A DNA stretch of 64,000 nucleotides from Vigna angularis. Lineage: Eukaryota > Streptophyta > Magnoliopsida > Fabales > Fabaceae. Shown here piece after piece: positions 33,774-44,159 of the stretch. Positions within the stretch are counted from its first letter, which is position 1; each line of letters opens with the position of its first letter. The stretch lies in contig NC_068979.1 of the NCBI RefSeq assembly GCF_016808095.1, forward strand, positions 22,155,444 to 22,219,443, read 5' to 3'. Position numbers and translations under genes: made by a program. The notes beneath the pieces were generated by a model, which worked only from the letters and a program-made list of their open reading frames with translations, was not told the DNA's origin and made no database searches.

Positions 33774-35054
33774 ATGGTCTTTTTGGTGTTTTGTTTATGT
33801 ACTTGAATTGTTGTGGTGTAAAGCCTGAAGGAGTGATATATATGTTTAGACTTCTTAATATCACCACCGAATTGTATAGTTTCACACTCGAGAGAGAGTG
33901 GATGGATGTACTGGTTATCCGTATATGTTCCCTTTCTGCACAGGTGTAACATGTAGCCAGTGAGGACAAGAATGTATAATAAATAGTAACATCGTAAATA
34001 AGATAATCTTGACGTTGATTATGTCTGTTGGTAATTAAATCCGGTCTAGAGATATGCATGAGTTAATAACATATAATAACTTATATAAGTGAGGAGGGCA
34101 AGGTTCATGTTATAAATCAATTGAGATTTAATTAAAACTAAAATCTATTTTATAAGATGATATATGTAATTATACTATTCTGTGAGGCATGCTTAGCAGT
34201 GGAGTTCCTCTAAACAAAAATTTGGAACTCGAGTTTGTTATTCTTTTCTTGTCTAATTATCTGATTCGTTGTTGTCATTATTTGGTTGTTACAGATGCTT
34301 AGGCTTCTTAATGTCTTCATTTCATCCCTGGCTTTTCTCAAGTGCATTGGCATCCACATTTTCGTGGAGCACTGGCCTCTACTCTTTTTGGCTGCACTGG
34401 TCTTTTTAAGCTCATCGGTCTCGCACTTGTGAGATGCATCAGTCGCAGCATTTCCAAGGCGCACTTGCTAAACATTTTCTAGGGTTTTCTGGCCTCAAAT
34501 TTATTCAATTTTTGTTTTTCTTTAATCTTTTTTGGGGCTAAATAAATTGTTTTCTTCTAACAAGCTAATGTTATCTCAGAGTATCTTATAGGATTTATTT
34601 TTCTTTTATACTTTAATTTATTACAAGTTTTATAAACATATCATATAATGTATATATGTATATTTTCTACGATTATTTGTTCTTGTATTATATATAAAGT
34701 GGACCACTTAGTTAGCCTAAACATATAGTAGTTTTGAGTATCTCTTCCAAACAGGCATTTCACCCCTAATCTCTAAGGGTTTCACGCAACACTTCCAAAT
34801 TTTATCAAATTAGCCATTTCGAGGTTAAAAGGTACAAAAATTTATAAAAATTCAAAAGAATCTTTGATCAGATTCTTTCTAAATCTCTTTCTCCCTCTCA
34901 CTTTAACGCTTCTCTCTCATTGCTCTCAATTCCTTTTTCCCTTCTCTTATTGATAGTAACATTCTTCAGTTAGGTTGGGCCAAAACTTAGAAAGAAACAA
35001 GGGGATGGTCCCAATAGACGGTATAGTTGCGAAAATGGGGTAAGATAAGGTAAC
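33774..35054. other. Intergenic, 3' flank of UBP gene
   Basis: The first 200-300 bp probably hold the UBP 3' UTR. A block at 34180-34480 is less AT-rich, with an 84-residue minus-strand open frame and no recognisable domain. Nothing else is supported. Confidence 0.6.
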
Positions 35055-35650
35055 GTGATGCACCCATGGTGGTGGTGAAGGAGATAACTCACAGTCTTGG
35101 GCTATATGGTGAAGATGGTGAATAGTTTGATGGTTTAATGAGAGGTTATGCCAACTCCATGAGGTAAGTGACTAGAGGGGTCTCTAGGGTTGCTCTAGTC
35201 TTGATCTAGGAAGTGCATGACCATAATTTGACAGCATAACATCACATTAATCCAAGATGAAATACAAGAGTGGGGACACCTTTATTTATAGGCCCATGAC
35301 GTCTCCTTCTAACCATAAAAGCATCTTTTGAAAACCTTAAAGCGAAACCTAGCCACCATGCACTCTTTGGTTGAATATTGTTCACCATTAGGAGGGAGAC
35401 ATGTGTCACAAATCCTCTCCAATGGTGGAGAGACATGTGGCTACTACAAAAAGAAATTATCTCCACTCTTAAGGTGTCATGTGACCACTTCTAAAAAACA
35501 AATCCTCTCTAATGGAAGCTGGACACATGACACACACTTTCCACTTGGTTTGAATATCTAACTTAAGGAAAATCTTATGCTACTTAGGCCTTAATACAAG
35601 TCTTAATCAAACCTACACTACATGGCCGAATACAAGGCCTAAATCTTACA
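35055..35650 (-). repeat. LTR of a truncated retrotransposon (3' LTR with PPT)
   Basis: Read on the minus strand, a purine tract GGAAGAAGAAGGAGTAG (35651-35667) is followed by TGTAAGATTTAGGCC, the start of an LTR, and by a promoter-like CCTATAAATAAAGG near 35290 and a leader region. This is the order polypurine tract then 3' LTR. The inner end near 35055 (GGGTGCATCA) is a guess. Beyond the polypurine tract the internal region is lost; a foldback repeat starts about 115 bp away. No matching second LTR is seen. Confidence 0.5.
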
Positions 35651-35780
35651 CTACTCCTTCTTCTTCCATGATGGCCCAAGTGAAGCAAACATTTGTTTTT
35701 CCTTCTAAAGATGGTTCTTCTTGGAGGAGCTTGGCCATACTTCTAGTGGTTGGACCCTGGGCTATGAGTTTACCATCACC

Positions 35781-37078
35781 TATTTGTTTCTTCCACCTCC
35801 TTCACTTTTGTTTGTTCGTAACAAGTCCAACTTCCTTCCTCTTCCTGGTTGCTGTTATTCGGTGCATTTTTCGTTGAATGTTGGTGCTCCTTTCCCTTCA
35901 AAGTTCAATTCTTTTATTGATTTATTGTTTGTTTGTACGTGTAGAATTATATTGCATATATAGAATTAGAATTTGTATGGTTAGAAATTGTATTTGAAGT
36001 AAATGAGTGTGAGATAATAGGTTTGAAAGGAGTTTTGGATGAGAGAAAACATTAATATAGACATGAGTTTTTTGTAAAATCGAATTTGAAAATGCAAATA
36101 TGTCTTTATCGGATTTGGAAAACTAATTTCTTTTTATCAAATTTCGAAAATCAATGAAGGCAGAATTGAATTTCCAAATTCGCTGGACGCAGAATCAGTT
36201 TTAGAAATTCAATTCTTGTTAATTTTAATTTAATTTTTTTAATAATTTAGTTTTATTTTAAATAAGATTTATAGTTATTTAATTTTTATATAATTAGAAT
36301 TTGTTTTATTGTTAATAAAATTTTAGTATTTGATATGTATATAATTATTTTAATTAATTAATTATGTTTTTATTAAAATTTTGTATGTTTGAATTGTTTA
36401 ATGTTTTAGTTGTTTTATAGTTTTTTAATTTTAAGATATTTTGTTATTTTTTTTAATAAAATATTAAGATTTTATAATTATATAAATATTTTAATTAATT
36501 AAATTTATTTTGAAGTAAACTTTTTTGTTTGTAATTATTTACTATTTTTTAATTTTTTTGAATTTAAAGTTTTTATTTGTAATAATGTATTAGTATTTTA
36601 TAATTACATAATTATATTTGTAATAATTTGGAAAATTGATTTTGCTTTCATCGAATTTGAAAATTCGATTCTACCTTTATTGGATTTCGACATTCAATGA
36701 AGACAAAATCGGATTCCAAATATGATGAAAGCAAAATCGGATTTCTAAATATGATGAAGATAGATTTAATTTTCAAATTTGATTTTACGAAAGCTCATTT
36801 ATAGATTAATGTTTTCTCTTGTCCAAAACTCTTTTCTAATCTATTTTTTCACACTCATTTACTTCAAACACAAATTCTAACTATACAAATTTTAATTCTA
36901 CAAATGCAATCTAATTCTACACGTACAAACATAAAATAAATCAACAAAAAATTGAACTTTGAAGGGAAAAGAGGATCAACCTTCAATGAAAATGCAATGA
37001 AAAATAACAATCAGGAAGAGGAAGGAAGTTGGATCTATGACTAACAAACGAAAATGAAAGAAATGGAAGAAACAAATA
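35781..37078. repeat. 1.3-kb foldback (inverted repeat) element
   Basis: Two imperfect inverted arms of roughly 430 bp: the left begins TATTTGTTTCTTCCA at 35781 and the right ends with its complement at 37064-37078; CCAACTTCCTTCCTCTTCCTG near 35828 and its complement near 37010 are nearly exact. The centre is AT-rich. The inner arms contain degenerate repeats around AAATTTCGAAAATC. No ORF is seen. It could be a foldback or Mutator-type non-autonomous element; target duplications were not identified. Confidence 0.75.
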
Positions 37079-37698
37079 GAAGAAGTAAAAAAGAAGTTGA
37101 GAATAACGAGAGAATGGAGAACAAAGTCAATGTACATGAAAGTGAGAGAGAGAAAGAGTTTTTAAGGTTTAGAAATAATCTGATTAATGATTTTTTTCGA
37201 ACTTTTTAAAATTATTTTGCCTTTTAATTCGGGATGTAATGGTCATTTTAATAAAATTTAAGGATATAAGATGAAATTCTTGGAGGTGAGGATAAAACGT
37301 CCTTTTTAATGCCTTTTGAAACCCAGGAATCAAACACCAATAGAAATGTTGTGGTTGTGACAGATATGTCACTCTTAGACTCATGTCACGGTTTAGCATT
37401 CCACTTGTATAATTTAACCTACTTAAATGTTATCGCTTTAATTAGCAAAATCGACGTAGTTTAATTTTGTATCTAAAAGTAATGTTCATTACTTCCTTTA
37501 CCAAAATCCACTAATAATTACTATTCTGGTTAAGACGAAAGAAAATCCACTCATTAATTGTATATTAAATGATGTATAAGGGATTTGACTTTTCTTACTA
37601 GTGTAAGCATTTGACTTTCGGTACTCATGTTATTTTTTTAGAAAAATAATATTTTGATACACATAATTTTTTCATAGTTATTTAATATTTTTTATATA

Positions 37699-37741
<43 letters not shown>

Positions 37742-38660
37742 TATGAAAATTCATTTTATATAATCATTTTATTCCTATAATATATGTTAAATAAACATAA
37801 ATATATATCTTGTTATTACTATTCTTGTTATTTGTAAAGCACAAGATGGTATGGGAATACGAATTTGGATTTCTGAACTCTTCATATTTCAATAATCTTA
37901 ATGTCTGCTGACCTAGAAATTTTTTATGACATTTTAGCATTTTCTTTACGTTAATACCAGTTGGAGACATTCGGTCATTTTTCTCACAGTCATATAATAT
38001 TTATTATTGTTATTACTATTATTCACTCTCCTCTTTTATATCACCAATTATTGTATCTATTTTTTCTCCCTCTTCTCTCTTTTCCTGGATATCATCATAT
38101 TTTTCTCCTTTGTTTTTATAGAACTTTCTAGCTTACCACTCCAACTTATAATGGAATTAAATACTAAATGATCAGTATATTCTGTCCTATACATTTGAAT
38201 GTAGTTGGTATAATTTTCTTAATTAGTTAAAATATTTACTATGTATTGTTTTATCTTACTTTTACTGAACACGTTGAATAATCATTTCCATATAACAAAT
38301 AAATAAGCATTCATTATATTAGATGAGTAGGATATCAGGTATAATGTGATTTGGTGAGAGTAAGTTTAGAGATTAGTACCAACTAATATTTTTTTTCTAG
38401 TAATTGAACGTGATTGTTTGCACCAAGATGGAGCAGAAAGAGATTCTCAAACTCAGCATATTTCTTCCATATAAATAGAAAAACAAGTACAAGAAGAAGA
38501 GAATAGTTTTACCGTAATGCAATTAATAATTATAGATATATTTGCGTACATAAAAATCTTTAGTTTATAAAAAGGTGCTTGTTAAGTTATTATTATTATC
38601 ATCATGCTTATTCTTTCCAAGGCTTCACTTCGAAATCTAGTGTGCTTTGTAGACAAATTC
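37079..38660. other. Intergenic, 3' flank of GRP1.8-like gene
   Basis: AT-rich DNA with an (AT)n tract. The part next to 38661 probably holds the 3' UTR of the glycine-rich protein gene. No other gene is seen. Confidence 0.7.
37692..37738. repeat. (AT)n microsatellite
   Basis: AT dinucleotide tract with one early interruption. Confidence 0.95.
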
Positions 38661-39899
38661 TTAGGGAACATAGCCACCATGGCCCCCACCACTTCCACCA
38701 CCTCCTCCGTAACCACCACCATGTGCTCCACCTGCCCCATACCCACCTCCTCCACCGGCGCCGCCACCATATCCACCTCCATGGGCTCCTCCATCACCAT
38801 AACCTCCTCCACTCCCACCTCCACTTCCACCACCTCCTCCGTACCCAATGCCATGTTCCCCACCGGCACCATACCCTCCCCCAGCTCCACCTCCTTCACC
38901 ACCTCCATAGCCAGCAGCACCATGATCTCCACCAGCACCATATCCACCTCCACCTCCTTGACCTCCTCCATAGCCACCACCATGCTCTCCACCATAACCT
39001 CCGCCTGTTCCAGCTCCTTGGCCACCCCCATATCCTCCACCATGCTCTCCACCGGTACCGTACCCTCCACCAGCTCCACCTCCTTGACCACCCCCTGATC
39101 CTCCACCGTGCTCTCCACCCGCACCGTATCCTCCACCAGCTCCTCCTCCTTGTCCACCACCATATCCACCTCCATGCTCTCCACCCGCACCATATCCTCC
39201 ACCAGCTCCACCTCCTTGTCCACCACCACCAGCATACCCTCCACCTGCTCCACCTCCACTTCCTTGACCACTACCACCATAACCACCACCATGTACCCCA
39301 CCTTCACCGTATCCTCCACCTGCTCCCCCTCCACCTCCTTGACCACCCCCGTAACTGCCCCCTTGCTGTCCTCCTGCACCACCACCAGCTCCTCCACCCG
39401 TACCATATCCACCTCCCTGTGCTCCTCCTGCACCATACCCACCTCCACCACCAGCACCACTACCGCTACCTCCTCCATACCCAATGCCATGTTCCCCACC
39501 GGCTCCATATCCCCCTCCTGCTCCACCTCCTTCACCTCCACCATAACCACCACCATGCTCTCCCCCACCACCATAAGCCACACCGCCACCGCCACCACTT
39601 CCACCACCACCACCATATCCATGATCACCACCATATCCTACTCCCCCACCCTGTCCTCCGCCACTACCACCTCCATACCCAACAACTCCATGCTCCCCAC
39701 CATATCCACCGCCACCACCCGAGCCGCCACCTCCACCAGCTCCATAACTTCCAGCAGCAGCACCACCATAACCACCAGCAATGCCATGGCCTACACCATA
39801 TCCAGCATCAAAGGTGAGAAGGGTCCTTGTAGCAGAACATAGACCCAGAGCCAACAGTAGTGAGAAAAGAAAAGTGGGAAATCCGTGTATAGTAGCCAT
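38661..39899 (-). CDS. Glycine-rich cell wall structural protein, GRP1.8-like
   Basis: A secreted structural protein expected in cell walls of vascular tissue, by likeness to bean GRP1.8. The 412-residue ORF has a signal peptide (MATIHGFPTFLFSLLLALGL, cleavage near CSA|T at about 23), then TRTLLTFDAGYGVGHG, and then an almost pure Gly-rich domain built of GGYGAGGEHGGG-type repeats with Tyr, Ala, His and Glu, ending GGHGGYVP. The frame also opens upstream to 40016, but the ATG at 39899 begins the signal peptide and follows a TATA box at a sensible distance, so it is the chosen start. It has no intron. Its tandem partner GRP1.0-like lies 1.9 kb upstream. The long plus-strand frames here are shadows of the repeats. 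Repeat copy number may vary between lines or be mis-assembled. Confidence 0.92.
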   Translation of the reverse strand: MATIHGFPTFLFSLLLALGLCSATRTLLTFDAGYGVGHGIAGGYGGAAAGSYGAGGGGGSGGGGGYGGEHGVVGYGGGSGGGQGGGVGYGGDHGYGGGGGSGGGGGVAYGGGGEHGGGYGGGEGGGAGGGYGAGGEHGIGYGGGSGSGAGGGGGYGAGGAQGGGYGTGGGAGGGAGGQQGGSYGGGQGGGGGAGGGYGEGGVHGGGYGGSGQGSGGGAGGGYAGGGGQGGGAGGGYGAGGEHGGGYGGGQGGGAGGGYGAGGEHGGGSGGGQGGGAGGGYGTGGEHGGGYGGGQGAGTGGGYGGEHGGGYGGGQGGGGGYGAGGDHGAAGYGGGEGGGAGGGYGAGGEHGIGYGGGGGSGGGSGGGYGDGGAHGGGYGGGAGGGGGYGAGGAHGGGYGGGGGSGGGHGGYVP

Positions 39900-39963
39900 G
39901 GGATTGAAGTGAAGATGAAATCGCAGAAGGTAGGTTGGTTTAGAAGTGACGAAGGTTGAAGGG

Positions 39964-39971
39964 TATTTATA
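39964..39971 (-). promoter_or_regulatory. TATA box of GRP1.8-like gene
   Basis: Minus-strand CCCTATAAATACCC, 65 bases before the ATG, predicting a leader of about 35 bases. Confidence 0.75.
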
Positions 39972-41803
39972 GGGATTGGGAAGGCGCGTTGAGAGCAAAG
40001 AGTGGTTGAAGCACATGGATATGAAAGTTGGATGTCCCCACAGTGTGGTCCATTAAGCAAACATGTACAAAGATACACTGAAAGCACTCATACTGGAGCT
40101 ACCCTCACACCATTCTCATTGTGTGCTTCTGCTGTCTTCCACATCCAACGGAATATGCAGCAGTATCCATACAACAAACCTACGCTTTTTTCTTTTCTTT
40201 TTTCAACAAACCCTTTTTCTATATGCCTACCTACCTATACCTCCCACCGCCACTCACCACTGTTTTTTTACTTTCATAATCTTCTTCTTCCATTCCTTTT
40301 TCATGCCCTACCACACTTGTCATCCACCATTAATTTCTCTTATTCTAATAACACTATAATAGACCAATTTACTACTAATAGTACTACCTTATTTTTTCTT
40401 TAATTAGTTAATCGCTCGATGAATTACAAGATACAAGATTTTATTAAGTGGTTAAGAAACAAACTGTGATACAAACACCTAAGCACAAGAAAGAAGAGAA
40501 ATAGAGAAGGAAGCAGAGAAAAGAAGTCTCTGTGTATTTTGTGTATTGTATATTTTATACAAGCAGATAAGGATTACATATATAGGAAAAGGAAACACTG
40601 AAAACAGAAAAGATAAATAGAAAACCAGAAAAGCAGAAGGAGGTTATGAATCTTTAATTAGTGTTAAGTTGCTGCATTGAAAAAAAAACGTGACTAAAAG
40701 ACAAATAAGATTTATACGTGTTGTACCGAGCTTTGTACACACTGTACAAAATATTGTATTTCTTAAAAATACGTGACTTTAGTTAAGGGTCATCATATAA
40801 ACATTTTCTTCCAAGCATTATATTTGTATGCGAACTGGTTGAAGATTCTTTTATATTGAAACTCGACAAACAATGACTATATCCAAAAAAAGAGTAATAT
40901 TTTCTATCACAGTTTCGCTTATACAACTAAATACACATTATTCATACTTATGATCAATATTTAACTCCTTATATAACTACAGCATTACAATGACTTCATA
41001 TACGTGTTATCATATAATCTATATTTTTATAACAAGTCTAGTTTAACATCTCTGCAAATTCTCAATTCACATGGAAGATTTATCTCGCATTAGTTGAGCA
41101 TACACTAAATATGTTATATAATGAATAGAATAGTCTTTTTTTTATAGAAAAAAAAATGTTTTTTAACAATTTTTTTACGTGATAGTTTGTTCATCTATTT
41201 CAAATAAATAAACTCATAAAACGGTGATACATAATTTATTGTAGAAAAATTATTAAAAAAAGTAGTTAAAATAGTTCTTTATACAGATGATAAATATATT
41301 TTCCATTTCATTTTCAAAGTGAAAAATATATTACTGTACAGTTCTTTTTCTTTATTTCATCTTATCAATTTTATTGTTTTTGCACTTTTGTTTCTATTTT
41401 ATGTTTTAAATATTACAGTAATTTATTAAATGATGCAAGTTCGTATTTATTTTTTATAACAAAGTCTTCAAGTTGGCATGTTTTCCATCATGGCTTCTTT
41501 AACCTAGTTTCTCGCAAGAAAGACACTCATAACGGAAGTTCATGGAATAGGGCAATGTAGTCTTGCATGTATATGATTAATAAATACATCACCAATCAAA
41601 TATCGTAAAGAGTCTTGCGTGTATACATCAATATTAGTGTAAATCTTGCAGAGCTTCAACCCATTCGACTTATATGTAAAACATAAATTAGAATAGAATG
41701 CATAAATAGTTTATCAGCATTCTCGTACCCTTACATTTTCTTATTATTGTTACTATAGCCACACCGAGCTAGCTACCATATTTTCTCAGGTAATGTATTC
41801 ATC
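39972..41803. other. Spacer between tandem GRP genes
   Basis: Promoter and upstream region of the GRP1.8-like gene (pyrimidine-rich at 40090-40400) and the 3' flank of the GRP1.0-like gene. By analogy with bean, vascular-expression elements may lie in the first few hundred bases upstream of 39971, but I did not recognise specific ones. No gene is seen. Confidence 0.65.
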
Positions 41804-42559
41804 TCAGGGGTAGTATCCACCACCGTGGCCACCACCTTCGCCACTCCCACCACCACCTCCATACCCACCCCCACGTGCACCTCCACCGCCATAGCCTCCA
41901 CCGCCACCGCCACCAGAGCCACCCCCACCCCCACCAGCTGCTCCACCACCGTATCCTCCACCGGCTCCTTGTCCAGCTCCCTCACCACCACCATATCCTC
42001 CTCCATTTGCTCCGCCAGCACCTCCTCCACCACCCCCACCACTTCCACCTCCTCCTCCTCCACCATTGGCTCCACCGTAGCCACCACCAGCCCCACTCCC
42101 TTCCCCGCCTCCATAACCACTACCAGCACCCCCTGCACCACCGCCTCCTCCTCCCCCACTTCCACCACCATAACCACCCCCATTTGCTCCACCTCCGCCA
42201 TATCCTTCACCACCACCCTTACCGGCCCCTCCTCCGTATCCACCTCCATCAGCAGCACCGCCACCGCCACCACCGTTTCCTCCACCACCACCGTGTCCAC
42301 CACCCGCAGCCCCATATCCAGCACCGGCACCTTCACCTCCTCCAGCTCCTTCTCCGTAGCCACCAGCACCGTGCTCTACTCCAGCACCTCCTCCTCCGCC
42401 GCCGCCACTTCCTCCACCACCGCCATATCCACCAACAACAGTGCCAACATGCAAGTTGACACGGTCCTCTAGAGTGAGGAGTGTTCTTGCAGCAGAGCAA
42501 ATTCCTAAACAAACAAACACAAAGAGAATGTTACCGAGAACTACTTTAGAAGTTGCCAT
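41804..42559 (-). CDS. Glycine-rich cell wall structural protein, GRP1.0-like
   Basis: 251 residues with signal peptide (MATSKVVLGNILFVFVCLG, cleavage near CSA|A), the segment ARTLLTLEDRVNLHVGTVV, then Gly-rich repeats with Ala, Tyr, Asn and Ser, ending GGGHGGGYYP. It closely resembles bean GRP1.0 as I remember it, in length and in the ARTLLTLEDRVNLH block. It has no intron. It shares signal peptide style and ARTLL/TRTLL block with the GRP1.8-like gene downstream, so the pair likely arose by tandem duplication and then diverged. A cell-wall structural role is inferred from family. Confidence 0.92.
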   Translation of the reverse strand: MATSKVVLGNILFVFVCLGICSAARTLLTLEDRVNLHVGTVVGGYGGGGGSGGGGGGGAGVEHGAGGYGEGAGGGEGAGAGYGAAGGGHGGGGGNGGGGGGAADGGGYGGGAGKGGGEGYGGGGANGGGYGGGSGGGGGGGAGGAGSGYGGGEGSGAGGGYGGANGGGGGGGSGGGGGGGAGGANGGGYGGGEGAGQGAGGGYGGGAAGGGGGGSGGGGGGGYGGGGARGGGYGGGGGSGEGGGHGGGYYP

Positions 42560-42594
42560 GGCAAAGTGTGATTTTGGAATGCTAAGTGCTTGTG

Positions 42595-42602
42595 TATATA
42601 TA
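42595..42602 (-). promoter_or_regulatory. TATA box of GRP1.0-like gene
   Basis: Minus-strand CTATATATACACA only about 36 bases before the ATG, which would leave a leader of only a few bases if used at normal spacing. Confidence 0.6.
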
Positions 42603-42603
42603 G

Positions 42604-43056
42604 TAATGGGCCTGGCCCATTACACAAATGGAGGGGCCCTAAAGTGTATTTTAATTTCTCGAAGTCTGGCCCACTGCACATGCAGTAGTTGGTTGGGTTC
42701 AAGTACAGAAAATCGCACTATAAGACCCACTGCTGTGCTTTTGCTGTCAACCACCACAACCATTACAGTGATCATGTTCTCACTTATCACTGTGCTACCT
42801 ACGCAAGATCATGTTCTTAACCTATTCTCCTTTCTCTGATAAAACCTATATCCGTTTTCTCTTTAGAATGTCGGAATCATTCATCTTGGATGTTCACACT
42901 TAGCACCATGACCACCGGAACCAATTCTCTTTTTCTTTCAAATTTCAAGTTCAGCAACTTGATCATGATGTGGACTTATCCTTATACATCACTTGGCTTG
43001 TTATACATCACTTGGCTTATGAACACACTGTATCCTTTTCTTTAGATAATGCAAAA
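42604..43056. other. Promoter-proximal region of GRP1.0-like gene
   Basis: About 450 bp of mixed composition between the TATA box and the next retrotransposon. No gene seen. The retrotransposon thus limits the immediate upstream region of this gene. Confidence 0.6.
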
Positions 43057-43703
43057 TGTATCGTATGTAATGTAGACCGAGCGGTCACGGAATAAGACTG
43101 ATCGATCTATCTGTTGTTCGGTTCATCCACTTAAGATCGATTGGTCTATCTATTGTAACAACGCTTGTCAACTCTACTGTAGTAGCGCTCGTCAACAAAC
43201 CAGGTTAAATGATGTTGGGACACAATTGAGCTAGCATTTAAGTTATTGAACTAATAATCGAGCAAAGGATAAAATAATCAAGGATATCTGATTAAAGATA
43301 TTCATAAAGCTGTTTATGAGCAACCAACCGAATCTTCAGGTAAGTTTGTTATTATTTCGTCTATGAAGCACTTATAAATACAATGACAGAGACAAAAGCT
43401 AGGTACATTCCACTTACGTTTCATTGACGTTCCCTTCAGGGTCTACTCATACTCAACTCATATTCTCAAATATTCAAACAGTGATAACCATTCACTAAAT
43501 AGTAAACCAAGAGTCGAGGCTCTTCAAATCACACGTCTAACTTGAGCGTCGAAATATCTTTTATAGGTACCTCCCCCCTCTGCTGGTGAAGGAGAGCGAA
43601 CGGTGCGAATCGAAGGATGAGCGTGCGACAAAGTCATCCAGAAGCGGCAAAGTCACGTCAGAAAGGTTCGTCTCTCCGTCCCACAAAAATATCTACCGAA
43701 ACA
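43057..43703 (+). repeat. 5' LTR of hairpin-repeat retrotransposon
   Basis: 647 bp from TGTATC to CCGAAACA. It contains a promoter-like CTTATAAATACAATGACAG near 43370, which recurs in the 3' LTR and in the second element. Confidence 0.8.
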
Positions 43704-43724
43704 TTTTGGCGTCCACCGTGGGGC
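43704..43724 (+). other. Primer binding site region
   Basis: TTTTGGCGTCCACCGTGGGG directly after the LTR; the second element has TTTTGGCGCCCACCGTGGGG in the same place. The tRNA used is not assigned. Confidence 0.65.
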
Positions 43725-43959
43725 CGGGGGCATCCCTTATCACCACAAGGAACCGGACAAGGATGCAGTCTCACCATTAACGTCAACAAGCTTCTACGGC
43801 TTTACAGATAATTATTTTGATATAGATTCATTTTATTATTTAATTTACATGATTTAATTTAAATATATTAATTCAATATTATAATATTGTTCAAGATTTA
43901 TTAAGAGTCCAATGATGCACTCACCACTTAGCCAAATTTGGCATCAAGTGTTCAACCAT

Positions 43960-44130
43960 GTCATAGGAATTCGGCCATTCGGCCTCGCAAGTATTAGGCC
44001 GTTCGGCCTCACAAGAATTCGACCATTCGTCCTCACAGGTATTCGGCTCTTCGGCCTCAACTATTAGACCATTCGGCCTCAAAGGTACTCGGCATTTCGG
44101 CCTCCACTACTCGGCCTTCCATGGGCTCAG
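43960..44130 (+). repeat. Short TTCGGCC-type repeats
   Basis: Several copies of an approximately 30-bp unit around CATTCGGCCTCACAGG, just ahead of the hairpin array; copies differ by small changes. Confidence 0.75.
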
Positions 44131-44159
44131 GTGTAGGTGATAGAATCCTACAAATCATA

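Noticed and set aside
38579..39842. Long plus-strand His/Leu- and Thr/Ser-rich ORFs over the GRP genes
   Set aside because: They are antisense shadows of glycine codon repeats; the minus frame has signal peptide, family match and TATA box.
43586..43811. Small ORFs in and after the 5' LTR
   Set aside because: They cross the LTR end and primer site and have no gag-like features.
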